DNA of 64,000 bases from an uncultured Sunxiuqinia sp. (GCF_963678245.1 NZ_OY782767.1:930001-994000); one strand, 5' to 3'; positions 17,097-26,562 are shown, numbered from the stretch's first letter. A program made the numbers and translations. The notes: a model not told the origin generated them from the sequence alone.

Positions 17097-18494
17097 TTAT
17101 TTTCCGATACAAAAATTCTTAAAAATATGCCCCAAAACTTCATCATTTGATATTTCTCCGGTGATCTCTCCGAGGAAATGTAAGCACTCACGAATATCCT
17201 GAGCTAAGAAATCCCCGCTGATGCCATTTTTTAATCCGTCGATAACACGCGTAACCGCCTGGTTAGCATTGTTTAGCGCTTCGTAGTGGCGAATGTTTGA
17301 AACAATAACATCGGTACCTTCTGGTTGTTGCAAGTTGGCATTTTCTTTCAGCAGTTCGATTAGCGACTCGAGGTTTTGTTGCATTTTTGCTGAAATAAAG
17401 ACCATATCTTCATTTTCACCTAGTATAAAGGCAGCTAACATCTCCTTGATTTTATCATGTCCTCCAATGTCGGCTTTATTACCAACAATAATCAGTTTTT
17501 GATCCGAAATACGCTCCCGAATCAACTCTACTCGTTGGCGAATGAGCTCGATTGGGTTCGATAAGTCAGTGACTAATAATACAATTTCGGCTTGCTCCAG
17601 CTTACTATAGCTTCGCTCAATCCCCATAGTTTCAATTTGGTCAATTGTATCGCGAATTCCGGCTGTATCAAAAAAACGAAAAGCAGTACCTTCAATATTC
17701 ACAACGTCTTCAATCACGTCTCGAGTAGTACCGTGAATATCGGAAACAATCGCCTTTTCTTCGTTTAAAATAGCATTCAATAGGGTAGACTTACCCACAT
17801 TGGTTTCCCCAACAATAGCTACAGGAACGCCATTTTTCAATACATTTCCCAATTTAAAAGAACTGGCCAGCGTGTTCAGTAAATGCTCAATCTTTTCTGT
17901 TAAAGTAATCAGTTGTTTGCGGTCGGCAAATTCCACATCTTCTTCGCTAAAATCCAATTCCAACTCAATCATCGCAATAAAATGCAGTAATTGGTCTCGT
18001 AATTTTTTTATTTCTGAAGAAAAGCCTCCGCGCATCTGCTTAAAAGCCATTTTATGGTTGGCAGCATTGGTTGACGCAATCAGATCAGCCACTGCTTCGG
18101 CCTGCGAAAGATCCATCTTTCCATTCAAAAAAGCTCGTTGGGTAAATTCGCCTGGACGAGCCATTCGTGCTCCACTTTTCAGTAACAATTCCAATATTCG
18201 CTGTTGAATGTATACGGCACCGTGACAGGTAATTTCGACGACATCTTCACCTGTAAACGAATGCGGAGACCGAAACAAAGCCACCACTACTTCGTCAATG
18301 ATATCGGTCTCTTCGCAAATTACCCCCACGTGTAAGGTATTCGCTTTTTGATCGGCGAGCTTTTTGTTTTTTGCCGGCGATTCAAAAATGCGATCTGCAA
18401 TTTCAATGGCTTTTTCGCCTGACAAACGAATAGTTGCTATAGCACCAACTCCCGGAGAAGTAGCAATAGCGCATATGGTAGATTGATCAATCAT
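17097..18494 (-). CDS. mnmE: tRNA uridine-5-carboxymethylaminomethyl modification GTPase
   Basis: This 465-residue protein works with MnmG to install cmnm5 on U34 of tRNAs. The N-terminal tetrahydrofolate domain has ATSPGVGAIATIRLSG (12-27). The embedded G domain has G1 GETNVGKSTLLN (about 226-237), GTTRD (G2), DTAGIRD (G3) and NKAD (G4). The invariant C-terminal FCIGK is intact. Length and motifs are typical. A matching -33/-7 promoter lies just upstream, and the degenerate DEAD-box gene follows with no gap. Confidence 0.97.
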   Translation of the reverse strand: MIDQSTICAIATSPGVGAIATIRLSGEKAIEIADRIFESPAKNKKLADQKANTLHVGVICEETDIIDEVVVALFRSPHSFTGEDVVEITCHGAVYIQQRILELLLKSGARMARPGEFTQRAFLNGKMDLSQAEAVADLIASTNAANHKMAFKQMRGGFSSEIKKLRDQLLHFIAMIELELDFSEEDVEFADRKQLITLTEKIEHLLNTLASSFKLGNVLKNGVPVAIVGETNVGKSTLLNAILNEEKAIVSDIHGTTRDVIEDVVNIEGTAFRFFDTAGIRDTIDQIETMGIERSYSKLEQAEIVLLVTDLSNPIELIRQRVELIRERISDQKLIIVGNKADIGGHDKIKEMLAAFILGENEDMVFISAKMQQNLESLIELLKENANLQQPEGTDVIVSNIRHYEALNNANQAVTRVIDGLKNGISGDFLAQDIRECLHFLGEITGEISNDEVLGHIFKNFCIGK

Positions 18495-18516
18495 GAACTT
18501 CGATATTTAGAAGTGA

Positions 18517-18547
18517 CAAAAGTACAAAATGTAAAGGTAGGGGCAAG
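18517..18547 (-). promoter_or_regulatory. mnmE promoter
   Basis: On the minus strand: CTTG (complement of 18544-18547), a 19-bp spacer, then TACTTTTG (complement of 18517-18524), an exact -7 box 23 bp before the mnmE ATG. Confidence 0.7.
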
Positions 18548-18577
18548 GCGCAAATACAGCTTCTCCAGTGTGATTGC

Positions 18578-19387
18578 TTATTTAATGGATTTAAAATGCT
18601 TGAAATAGATCACAGGCAGATCTTTTATTTTGGATTGTTCCTGCTCAAGCCAGACATTTAACATGCGCTCGGCAATGAATCCCAGCACACGTTCCTGATA
18701 TCCTTTGTAATTGGATAGCGCTATCCGCTTTTCAAATTCAAACAAAATATCAAATAGCCACTCCATGCAACGGTCAAAATCGGCTCGTTTCATGATAAAC
18801 ATGTTGTTTGCATAGAGGCGCTTTTTAGATAATACGCGATGAAATGCATCAACATAGTCAGGGTACTTTTCCTTCAAGATTTCATCGAGTAGCAGCAAGT
18901 CTGTTTTATTGTGGTAACGCTCGTAGTGCTTCTTAACCGTATATTTCAGTTTTCTTTTCATCGGCATTAGCACATCATACTCATGCAATAAATCAATGAC
19001 TTCCTGTTCTGTCAAAACATCCTCAATAAACTCTCTTACGTTACGGGTATAAATTAGCCCATGACGCTTATACTGGATGCCAACGAAACGATATAGCACT
19101 CGCTTAAACTTATAGTAGGTTGGTTCCGGTTTATTGGTTAAAAAACGTCGGTAATGCACCACACCAACAATATCCTGCATGGTATTTTTCCAAACCCAAT
19201 AAGTACCGGTTAGCTCGCTGTAGGATTTATTCCTCTCTGAAATCGATTTCCCAGTATCATCGCCTTTCATGTGAACGGCAGCATGGGAGATGGCATTACC
19301 AGCCATTATCGGAATGTATGGGGATTTGTTGATAACAACCGGTGCTTCTTTGTAAAAAAATGTATATAACTCTATCCTTTTTGACAT
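18578..19387 (-). CDS. DUF4422 glycosyltransferase-like protein
   Basis: The protein has 269 residues and no signal peptide. The DUF4422 family is recognised by ISERNKSYSELTGTYWVWKN (about 49-68) and VGVVHYRRFL (about 73-82), followed by VLMPMKRK and NMFIMKRADFDRCMEWLFDILFE. These proteins occur in capsule, O-antigen and exopolysaccharide loci and are probably GT-A-fold glycosyltransferases. It follows the GT2-like gene by 24 bp, probably as one transcript. The sugar donor and acceptor cannot be read. Confidence 0.85.
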   Translation of the reverse strand: MSKRIELYTFFYKEAPVVINKSPYIPIMAGNAISHAAVHMKGDDTGKSISERNKSYSELTGTYWVWKNTMQDIVGVVHYRRFLTNKPEPTYYKFKRVLYRFVGIQYKRHGLIYTRNVREFIEDVLTEQEVIDLLHEYDVLMPMKRKLKYTVKKHYERYHNKTDLLLLDEILKEKYPDYVDAFHRVLSKKRLYANNMFIMKRADFDRCMEWLFDILFEFEKRIALSNYKGYQERVLGFIAERMLNVWLEQEQSKIKDLPVIYFKHFKSIK

Positions 19388-19411
19388 AGTGAAATTTATA
19401 AGTCACGATCA

Positions 19412-20206
19412 TTATTGATTCTTATCAGCCTGCGAATACCATGAACTTCCAATTGTTTTCATTCTGTAATGTATTTCTTCCTCCGACAGTACCTCAGGAT
19501 TTTCGTACCAAGGTAAATGCCTTGCCATGTATTTTCCACTTGTACGTAACGTTTTTCCCCATTGTTGATTTTTTGTCATCGGTTTGTACAATGCAAATGT
19601 CGTATCAATATCAGCTTGAAAGATATTTTCAGAAATCTGCTTTTCCCAAAATTTGCTTTCCCACTGAATTACATCTTCTTTGTTCGGATAATAGTCAGGA
19701 ATATCGTCAATCTTTAAGCCAAAGCCAACTTTAGTATAAGCGGGGTATTTGACTAATAATTCCTGAAAGTACCTTACTGCATTCAACGGACATTCCTCAA
19801 TAGGTAGAATATCCGGATCGGTGTAAATATAAGGTAGACCTCTGAACCATAGGTGTATAATTGTATCCCAGATAGACTTATAACCAATATTGGCATTCAT
19901 TTGTATTACTGTGTGGCTGGTTTTTTGATAATACTCCAACAATTCGGGATAGCTCGAATTATTATCAATGATATAAATATTTTTCATTCCAGCCTTTTCT
20001 AACCAATCGATCAGCTTTCTTAAACAAATAATCCGGTTATAATTATTGATGACTACCGGTATTTCTCGATAATCGATATTGTCGCCTGCTAAATGTTTTA
20101 AAAACCTTCTTTTTACAAATGGTTTTTTCAAGGTGCCAACTAGTTTCGAATAAGTTCGGGCAATTTTACGATGTTCGCTAAAAGGTATGCTATAGTTTAT
20201 GATCAT
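19412..20206 (-). CDS. Glycosyltransferase family 2-like protein
   Basis: The protein has 264 residues. An N-terminal basic segment of about 45 residues precedes the GT-A core: IPVVINNYNRIICLRKLIDWL (about 47-67), IYIIDNNSSYPELLEYY and the metal-binding D-x-D as YTDPDILP (about 135). It is cytoplasmic or peripheral to the inner membrane. It leads a two-gene unit with the DUF4422 gene. It is divergent from the GT4 gene at 20465 and forms a small glycan patch with it, without a flippase or polymerase in view. Confidence 0.82.
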   Translation of the reverse strand: MIINYSIPFSEHRKIARTYSKLVGTLKKPFVKRRFLKHLAGDNIDYREIPVVINNYNRIICLRKLIDWLEKAGMKNIYIIDNNSSYPELLEYYQKTSHTVIQMNANIGYKSIWDTIIHLWFRGLPYIYTDPDILPIEECPLNAVRYFQELLVKYPAYTKVGFGLKIDDIPDYYPNKEDVIQWESKFWEKQISENIFQADIDTTFALYKPMTKNQQWGKTLRTSGKYMARHLPWYENPEVLSEEEIHYRMKTIGSSWYSQADKNQ

Positions 20207-20293
20207 AAATTAAAAGGTACAAACCACAAAAATAAACAAACCTTTCAAACTCTTCAGATAAATCATATTTTTTGCTGAGAAGTGATAGCACTT

Positions 20294-20325
20294 TAGTAGG
20301 AACAGCATTTAAGAGCTGCCTACTA
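20294..20325. other. Hairpin in the 258-bp intergenic region between divergent glycosyltransferase genes
   Basis: TAGTAGG (20294-20300) pairs with CCTACTA (20319-20325), and CAGC with GCTG inside, leaving a 2-nt bulge and an 8-nt loop. No T run follows, so it is not a normal terminator. It could be a leader structure or operator. Nothing else is clear in this gap. Confidence 0.4.
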
Positions 20326-20464
20326 CCGCAAAATTTAATCCGTTATCTGTTGTTTAGTACTTTCTGCGTAGTAGCTTTATTCTGTCTGCTTTCTATTGAA
20401 ATTAAATCATAAAAAACTACTTTAGTGCGTTACTCTGTTGATTCATTAAATTTATTCGATCAAA

Positions 20465-21604
20465 ATGCCTTTGAAAATTGGTTTCGATTCGAAACGCGCG
20501 TTGCACAATACCCGAGGATTGGGAAATTACTCCAGAAATTTGATTAGTGGACTAGTCAATTATTATCCGGAAAACAGCTATTATTTGTTTGGCAAGTCAG
20601 CTAAAAACACAGAATGTGTGCGTTGGCAAAATCAAATCTCGAATCAAACGACTTTGATTAGTCCTGGTCCTTCATTACCGGGTAAAGCTCTCTGGCGAAG
20701 CTACTTTTCAGAAGACGAAATCCGAAAACAACAGTTGGATATTTTTCATGGGTTAAGTCACGAAATTCCCTTTAAGAAAAAAAACAAGCACACCAAATAC
20801 GTTGTCACAATTCACGATCTTTTTGTATTCCGGCTGAAAAATGAGTTTAAGTGGATTGACCGGAAGATTTATCTGGCGAAAATAAAATATAGTTGCAGGC
20901 ATGCCGATCTAATTATCGCTGTAAGTGAACAAACAAAAAAGGATTTAATTGATTTGCTGCACGTGACAGAGGAAAAGATTGTGGTGAATTATCAGTCGTG
21001 TTCCGATTTATATTACGAAGAAAAGAATGATGAATGGAAACAACGTGTCAAAAAAGCCTATCAATTACCCAATCGTTTTTACTTATTTGTTGGTGCATTG
21101 GTTAAGCACAAAAATATAGAGCGGATTATCGAAGCAATTGCTTTGTTGCCATTGGAAATTCAATATCCACTGGTTATCGTTGGCAGGGAAAACAGTTATA
21201 AAAATGAGCTGATTGCCATCGCCAGGAAATTCAAGCTAGAGGAGAAAATTCAATTTGTGGATTTTGTTACTGGTGAAGATTTACCTGTGCTTTATCAATT
21301 GGCTGAATTACTCATCTGGCCATCTCTCTTCGAAGGCTTTGGAATTCCAATTATAGAAGCACTGTTTAGCAAACTTCCGGTAATTACCAGTAATTTAGGC
21401 TGTGTTGCCGAAGCAGGCGGCGAGGGGGCTGTTTATGTTGACCCGGAGCAGGCATCTGCAATTGCGTCTGCCATTGAATCAGTTATTACAGATGATACAC
21501 TGTATGCGAAACTGCGAGAAAAGGGGCATGCACATGTTCAAAAATTCCATATTAAAAATACCTCTCGACATTTAATGGAACTGTATAAAAGTGTGCTAAA
21601 GTAA
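20465..21604 (+). CDS. Glycosyltransferase family 4 (GT-B)
   Basis: The protein has 379 residues. The N-terminal lobe opens IGFDSKRALHNTRGLGNYSRNL (glycine-rich acceptor loop) and has DIFHGLSHEIP. The C-terminal lobe has FVGALVKHKNIERIIEA (about 208-224) and the retaining GT4 motif E-x7-E in FEGFGIPIIEALF (about 290-302). It resembles mannosyl/glucosyl transferases of lipopolysaccharide or exopolysaccharide assembly. It is monocistronic and divergent from the GT2/DUF4422 pair. The substrate is unknown. Confidence 0.9.
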   Translation: MPLKIGFDSKRALHNTRGLGNYSRNLISGLVNYYPENSYYLFGKSAKNTECVRWQNQISNQTTLISPGPSLPGKALWRSYFSEDEIRKQQLDIFHGLSHEIPFKKKNKHTKYVVTIHDLFVFRLKNEFKWIDRKIYLAKIKYSCRHADLIIAVSEQTKKDLIDLLHVTEEKIVVNYQSCSDLYYEEKNDEWKQRVKKAYQLPNRFYLFVGALVKHKNIERIIEAIALLPLEIQYPLVIVGRENSYKNELIAIARKFKLEEKIQFVDFVTGEDLPVLYQLAELLIWPSLFEGFGIPIIEALFSKLPVITSNLGCVAEAGGEGAVYVDPEQASAIASAIESVITDDTLYAKLREKGHAHVQKFHIKNTSRHLMELYKSVLK

Positions 21605-21704
21605 ATTTCTTTTTGGTCGACAAGGACCGAGTTCAGAACTGAATGTATTCAAGCTATTTATAAAAAAAATATCACCAATTTATCGCTGGCATAAATCAAA
21701 CCAC

Positions 21705-21712
21705 TATATTTG
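21705..21712 (+). promoter_or_regulatory. fabG promoter -7 box
   Basis: TATATTTG is an exact TAnnTTTG, 25 bp before the fabG ATG. The -33 region is weak. Confidence 0.5.
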
Positions 21713-21737
21713 TTCAGCAAAATTAAAATACACAAAG

Positions 21738-22484
21738 ATGAAATTATTAGAAGGTAAAACGGCTCTGATTACTGGTGCCTCAAGAGGTATTGGTAAAGCC
21801 ATTGCGTTAAAATTTGCCGAAGAAGGTTGTAACATTGCGTTTACTGATCTGTTTGAAGATGAAAACATGAAAGCGACTGAAGCTGAATTGAATGCAGTAG
21901 GTGTAAAAGCCAAAGGTTATGCTTCAAACGCTGCCGACTTTGCTGATACCGACCGCGTTGTTTCTGAAGTTGTTAAAGAATTTGGACAAATTGATGCTTT
22001 GGTGAATAATGCCGGAATTACAAAAGATACTTTGCTGATGCGTATGACTGAAGAACAGTGGGATGCTGTAATTACAGTCAACTTAAAATCAGTATTCAAC
22101 TTTACAAAAGCGGCTCAAAAAATAATGTTGAAGCAACGGTCGGGCTCAATTGTCAATTTGAGTTCTGTTGTAGGAGTTAGCGGAAATGCAGGACAATCAA
22201 ACTACTCAGCATCCAAAGCAGGTATTATTGGTTTTACAAAATCGATTGCCAAAGAGCTCGGTTCACGAGGCATTCGCAGCAATGCGATCGCTCCAGGATT
22301 TATCATTACCGAAATGACAGCCAAAATTCCTGAGGATGCCAGAAAAGCATGGGAAGCAAATATTCCGATGAAAAGAGGAGGTACTCCTGAAGAAGTTGCG
22401 AAAACTGCACTCTTTCTTGCATCTGACTTATCAAGTTATGTGAGCGGACAAGTGATCAATGTTTGTGGTGCAATGAATACCTGA
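21738..22484 (+). CDS. fabG: 3-oxoacyl-[acyl-carrier-protein] reductase
   Basis: This 248-residue short-chain dehydrogenase carries out the NADPH-dependent reduction step of fatty-acid elongation. The Rossmann TGASRGIGKA is at 12-21 and NNAGIT at about 88. The catalytic Ser lies in NLSSVVGV (about 138) and the Tyr/Lys pair in YSASKAG (about 151-157). The C-terminal SSYVSGQVINVCGAMNT matches FabG of this phylum (usually VxGGM; here VCGAM). It is a lone gene away from other fab genes. Other SDR roles cannot be excluded, but the length and motifs are those of FabG. Confidence 0.92.
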   Translation: MKLLEGKTALITGASRGIGKAIALKFAEEGCNIAFTDLFEDENMKATEAELNAVGVKAKGYASNAADFADTDRVVSEVVKEFGQIDALVNNAGITKDTLLMRMTEEQWDAVITVNLKSVFNFTKAAQKIMLKQRSGSIVNLSSVVGVSGNAGQSNYSASKAGIIGFTKSIAKELGSRGIRSNAIAPGFIITEMTAKIPEDARKAWEANIPMKRGGTPEEVAKTALFLASDLSSYVSGQVINVCGAMNT

Positions 22485-22505
22485 TCATTCAGAAAAAATA
22501 TTTTC

Positions 22506-22540
22506 AAGCCGACACCTGTTAATGTGCCGGCTTTTCTTTT
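22506..22540 (+). terminator. Terminator of fabG
   Basis: A 10-bp stem (22506-22515 with 22524-22533) with one A-C mismatch, an 8-nt loop and a T-rich tail. It ends 12 bp before the next ATG. Confidence 0.75.
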
Positions 22541-22551
22541 TTTACATTTTT

Positions 22552-23409
22552 ATGAAACGGGCACTTTTCCTTGGCTTAGCCACTTTAGACATTCAATACT
22601 ATGTTGATGTTTTTCCAAACAGCAATGTAAAAATAAAGTCGGCACCGCCTGAGTTTTTTGTTGGAGGACCAGCGACCAATGCTGCTGTTGCATTTGCTGC
22701 ATTAAATAGGAGTGCAAATTTGGTAACAGCCATCGGCGATAATTCATTCAAGTCTGTCTTTAGTGATGACTTTGAAAGATGCCATGTAAATTGCCTTGAT
22801 GTGCAAAAGGATAAGCAAATACAACCGGTTTTAGCAACAGTAATTACCTCTTCTGATGGCGATCGCACAATATTTACGCATCATCCAGAGAAGCTGAACG
22901 CGAAGTTGGATTCAAAAAAGCTTTTGGATGAAATCAATCCGGAAGTGGTCATGCTCGATGGATTTTATCCGGAAATAGCAGTTGGCCTTGCTGCCGAAGC
23001 CAAAAAAAGAAACATTCCGGTTGTTTTTGATGGAGGCAGCTGGAAGTCTCATCTGCCGGCAATATTACCTTTTGTCGACTATGCCATCTGTTCAAGTGAT
23101 TTTCGTCCTCCAAAAACGGAAACGCCTGATGATATTTTTGCTTTTCTTGATCAATACAAAATTTCATCTAAAGTCATTTCACAGGGACAAGAACCGATCT
23201 TATATCAGTCTTCGACTCAATCGGGTAGCATCGACGTCCCTAAAGTAGAAGTGTTAGACACGTTAGGTGCAGGCGATTTTTTGCATGGTGCATTCTGCTA
23301 TTATCTACTAAGCCAGCAAAACTTTAAAAAGGCACTTGCAAAATCAGCTTTGTTTGCTTCAAATACCTGTTCGTACAGGGGAACACGCGGTTGGCTAATT
23401 AAACCGTAG
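22552..23409 (+). CDS. PfkB-family carbohydrate/nucleoside kinase
   Basis: This 285-residue protein starts at ATG 22552; an earlier ATG at 22522 lies within the fabG terminator. The ribokinase-like fold is shown by LGLATLDIQYYVD (5-17), the GG pair in FVGGPATNAAVAFAAL (about 36-51) and the anion hole and catalytic Asp in VLDTLGAGDFLHGAF (about 234-248). It phosphorylates a sugar or nucleoside hydroxyl; the substrate is not deducible. It is probably transcribed separately from fabG. Confidence 0.85.
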   Translation: MKRALFLGLATLDIQYYVDVFPNSNVKIKSAPPEFFVGGPATNAAVAFAALNRSANLVTAIGDNSFKSVFSDDFERCHVNCLDVQKDKQIQPVLATVITSSDGDRTIFTHHPEKLNAKLDSKKLLDEINPEVVMLDGFYPEIAVGLAAEAKKRNIPVVFDGGSWKSHLPAILPFVDYAICSSDFRPPKTETPDDIFAFLDQYKISSKVISQGQEPILYQSSTQSGSIDVPKVEVLDTLGAGDFLHGAFCYYLLSQQNFKKALAKSALFASNTCSYRGTRGWLIKP

Positions 23410-23473
23410 TAAGGTCTTTCCTTTCATTTTGCTTTTTCATAACTTGTATAAATTATAACGAAGTGCACGATTC

Positions 23474-25378
23474 ATGACTAAACGGAGTATTGGTGTTCAG
23501 TTAGGAGTTTATGTTTTAGCCGCAGTGATTGCGGTAGTTTCCTTAATTGTGTTTTTGAACTATAAACACAGTAAGGAAATTCTAATGCAAAAAATAGAGG
23601 AAGGGGCGATTCACCAATCGAGTTTGATTATCAATCAAATTTCGATTAATGTGGTTAATACTCAGGAAATATCCAGAAATGTTGCAACTCAGGTTCTTTA
23701 TTACCAGTCTAATGGCGATTTACAATTTTTTCTGCATGAAGTGCTTAAAAACAACCAAGTCATTAATGGCTTGCGTGTGATGCTTTTTCAAAATGGAGAC
23801 ACTACCACGTATTCATCGTTCCGATACAGCCCGCAAAACTTGATTAAAGTTGAAAAAAATGATCGTAATTGTGAGGTATTTCAAACACCTGATCTTTTGA
23901 GCCAATTAGCCAAAGCCCCGCAAGGATTTTGGTGTCAGCCATATTACTGTCCTAACGACTCATCTAATTTGCTTATTTCATATTATTTGCCTGTTTACAA
24001 TCAGCAAAATGATACTATCGGAATAGTTGCCGGAGATATCAACCTGAAATTTTTAAGCAACGCAATTGCAAACATTTCAATTAAGAAAAATGGGTTCGCA
24101 TTTATTATATCGAAAGAAGGCTATTTTTTGACTCATCCAAACGAAGATTGGGTCATGAAAAAGAATATTTTTGAGATTGACTCGAAAATATTTACTGAAA
24201 ACCGGCAAGAATATATTGAAAGCCTAGAGAGTAATCAAATGGGGTCTGGTTTTTCCTATCCCAAAATGCTTAATTACGAAAGAAGCTGGTTTTATTTTGC
24301 CCCCGTGGTTACCACCAACTGGAAAGTAATCATTGTAATTCCAACCAATGAATTATTTAATGAGTTGGATGGAATTTTTGAAGAAATTGTGCTGGTTTCG
24401 GTGCTCGGAATCATGCTCATTTTATTAATCATTATCGTACTCTTTAAACGTATGTTTTCGCCTTTAGCTCAGGCTGTAAAATCGATCCAGCGCTTCAGTT
24501 TTGGCGATCATTCGCTGCGACGCCCGGGAAGAAAAAATGAGATAGAATTGTTGAATGAGAGTTTGCAAGCACTTCAGAATCAGTATGGAACTTATATGAG
24601 AGAGCAATTACAGGTTCGAAAAGATAAGCGGAAATATGAGAAAGATCTGAAGTCGGCAAAAGAAATACAGCGTACAATTATTCCTCAGGATTTTAGCGTG
24701 TTAAGTAAACACAAGGAAATTGAGTTATATGCGATTTTAAAACCTGTAGAAAGTATTGGAGGTGATTTGTACGATTTCTTCTTTATTGATGAAAAGCACC
24801 TGCTTTTTACGATGGGCGACGTGTCGGGAAAAGGAATACCAGCAGCATTATTTATGGCAGTGGCCAATACCATGATTAAAAGCAAATCTACCGAATTGTC
24901 GTCCGCCGGCATCGTCGACTCTGTCAATCAGGAACTGAGCAAAGAAAATTCGAATCAGCATTTTTTAACTCTATTTCTCGGCATTTTAGATATTGAAACC
25001 GGTGTTTTAGACTATTGTAATGCGGCACATAACTATCCATTTTTGTTAGGAAAAAGTAAAGGGATCAAGCAGCTTGAGACTACCCATGGGTTGCCTATTG
25101 GTTTGTATTCAAACAAAAGTTATGAATCAGATTCCGTCGTTTTATCGAAAGGTGAAACCCTAGTTTTATATACGGATGGAGTTACAGATTGTAAAAATCC
25201 GTTGGACGAATTCTATGGGCAGCAACGGTTGCTATCTTATTTGCAAACTGCAATCGATTATCCATCAAAATTTTTGGTTGACAGTCTGGTGGTGGATTTA
25301 CAGGGCTTCAGGAGTAATGCGAAACAAGCTGATGACATAAGTGTAATGGCTATTAGATTTAACGGTAAATACACATAA
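23474..25378 (+). CDS. Membrane-anchored SpoIIE/RsbU-type PP2C phosphatase with extracellular sensor
   Basis: The protein has 634 residues. A transmembrane helix (about 9-29) is followed by a periplasmic PDC/dCache-like domain to about 290 (GIVAGDINLKFL, GFAFIISKEGYFLTHPN are typical). A second helix is at about 300-322, a HAMP-like linker at 325-375, and a coiled coil of charged residues at about 375-405. The PP2C domain begins with PVESIGGDLYDFF (about 425) and MGDVSGKGIPAALFMA (about 446), and ends in LYTDGVTD and QADDISVMAI. Such proteins dephosphorylate anti-sigma antagonists in partner switching. No RsbV/RsbW partner lies in the window. Confidence 0.92.
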   Translation: MTKRSIGVQLGVYVLAAVIAVVSLIVFLNYKHSKEILMQKIEEGAIHQSSLIINQISINVVNTQEISRNVATQVLYYQSNGDLQFFLHEVLKNNQVINGLRVMLFQNGDTTTYSSFRYSPQNLIKVEKNDRNCEVFQTPDLLSQLAKAPQGFWCQPYYCPNDSSNLLISYYLPVYNQQNDTIGIVAGDINLKFLSNAIANISIKKNGFAFIISKEGYFLTHPNEDWVMKKNIFEIDSKIFTENRQEYIESLESNQMGSGFSYPKMLNYERSWFYFAPVVTTNWKVIIVIPTNELFNELDGIFEEIVLVSVLGIMLILLIIIVLFKRMFSPLAQAVKSIQRFSFGDHSLRRPGRKNEIELLNESLQALQNQYGTYMREQLQVRKDKRKYEKDLKSAKEIQRTIIPQDFSVLSKHKEIELYAILKPVESIGGDLYDFFFIDEKHLLFTMGDVSGKGIPAALFMAVANTMIKSKSTELSSAGIVDSVNQELSKENSNQHFLTLFLGILDIETGVLDYCNAAHNYPFLLGKSKGIKQLETTHGLPIGLYSNKSYESDSVVLSKGETLVLYTDGVTDCKNPLDEFYGQQRLLSYLQTAIDYPSKFLVDSLVVDLQGFRSNAKQADDISVMAIRFNGKYT

Positions 25379-25447
25379 TTTATTGAACGCACTTAAGATT
25401 CCGTTGTTATTTTAGATGAAAATAAACAGTAAGACAAACTTCTATTA

Positions 25448-26503
25448 ATGGATATATATTTGAGAATTGGAACGATCACGGTTGGCGTTGTTGTAGGATT
25501 TATAATCGCTTTTGGAATTATTGCCTATGTGAAAAAGGTAATTCGCAAAGGAACCGATCATACAATAGGACTAAAGGTATTAAGACTAATAAGTTTCCCA
25601 TTTACCGCTCTCATTATTTTACTCTTCGGATCGGTGCTTGCACCAATTACAGGGCTATTGGGTGAGAAATTCTCTTCAGACATTCGGATTTTTAGTGGTA
25701 TTGTATATACAATCATAATTGCATGGCTCATAATTAATTCAATTAAGGGAGTGAAAGTCTATTTTCTGGGTAAATATGACATCACATCAAAAAATAATCT
25801 GAAAGCCCGTAAGGTTTATACTCAACTTACAGTGCTTGAACGAATGCTGATCTCAATCACGTTGATCATCTCGCTCGGAGTGATTTTGATGATGTTTCCA
25901 CAGATTCAAAAAATTGGAGTTAGCCTACTGGCCAGCGCCGGTATTGCTGGTATTATTATTGGGTTTGCTGCACAACGAAGTATTGCGCTTATCTTAGCCG
26001 GATTTCAAATTGCAATTACTCAACCTATTCGAATTGAAGATGCGGTGGTCGTGGAAGGAGAGTGGGGGTGGATTGAAGAAATCACGCTGACTTATGTTGT
26101 TGTTCGTATTTGGGACAAACGCAGATTAATCCTGCCAATCAGCTATTTTATTGAAAAACCGTTTCAAAATTGGACGAGAACATCTGCCGAAATTATGGGA
26201 ACCGTTTTTATTTATGTTGATTATGGATTTCCTGTTGATTCAATGAGAAAAAAATTAACTGAAATCCTTGAAAATACTGACCTTTGGGATAAAAAAGTTA
26301 ATGTACTTCAGGTAACTGACTTAACGGAAAGAACGATTCAACTAAGAGCTTTGGTTAGTGCCTATGATTCGCCAACTGCTTGGGATCTTCGCGTGCATGT
26401 CCGGGAACAGCTGATTAAATTTGTTCAGGAAGAATTTCCAGAATTTCTTCCTAAAGCACGGATTAATCTGGATGAAAAGGAATCAACAAAAACTGACAAC
26501 TAA
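25448..26503 (+). CDS. MscS-family mechanosensitive ion channel
   Basis: This 351-residue inner-membrane protein has about four transmembrane helices at 8-30, 45-68, 78-98 and 130-160. The pore helix LLASAGIAGIIIGFAAQRSIALILAGF is at about 158-184, with the small-residue packing of MscS TM3. The beta domain follows: AITQPIRIEDAVVVEGEWGWIEEI. The C-terminal alpha/beta vestibule ends near 345. It opens on membrane tension to release solutes. It shares a bidirectional terminator with the convergent clpC. Confidence 0.92.
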   Translation: MDIYLRIGTITVGVVVGFIIAFGIIAYVKKVIRKGTDHTIGLKVLRLISFPFTALIILLFGSVLAPITGLLGEKFSSDIRIFSGIVYTIIIAWLIINSIKGVKVYFLGKYDITSKNNLKARKVYTQLTVLERMLISITLIISLGVILMMFPQIQKIGVSLLASAGIAGIIIGFAAQRSIALILAGFQIAITQPIRIEDAVVVEGEWGWIEEITLTYVVVRIWDKRRLILPISYFIEKPFQNWTRTSAEIMGTVFIYVDYGFPVDSMRKKLTEILENTDLWDKKVNVLQVTDLTERTIQLRALVSAYDSPTAWDLRVHVREQLIKFVQEEFPEFLPKARINLDEKESTKTDN

Positions 26504-26528
26504 ACGAATCAAAATTTATATCAAAAAA

Positions 26529-26559
26529 AAGTCGGTTAATGATTAACCGGCTTTTTTAC
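26529..26559. terminator. Bidirectional terminator between mscS-type gene and clpC
   Basis: A 12-bp stem (26529-26540 with 26542-26553) with one G-T pair, flanked by A8 on the left and T6 on the right. It can serve both convergent genes. Confidence 0.85.
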
Positions 26560-26562
26560 TTT

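Noticed and set aside
18578-21604. A complete capsule or O-antigen cluster
   Set aside because: Only three transferases are present, without flippase, polymerase, nucleotide-sugar synthesis or export genes.
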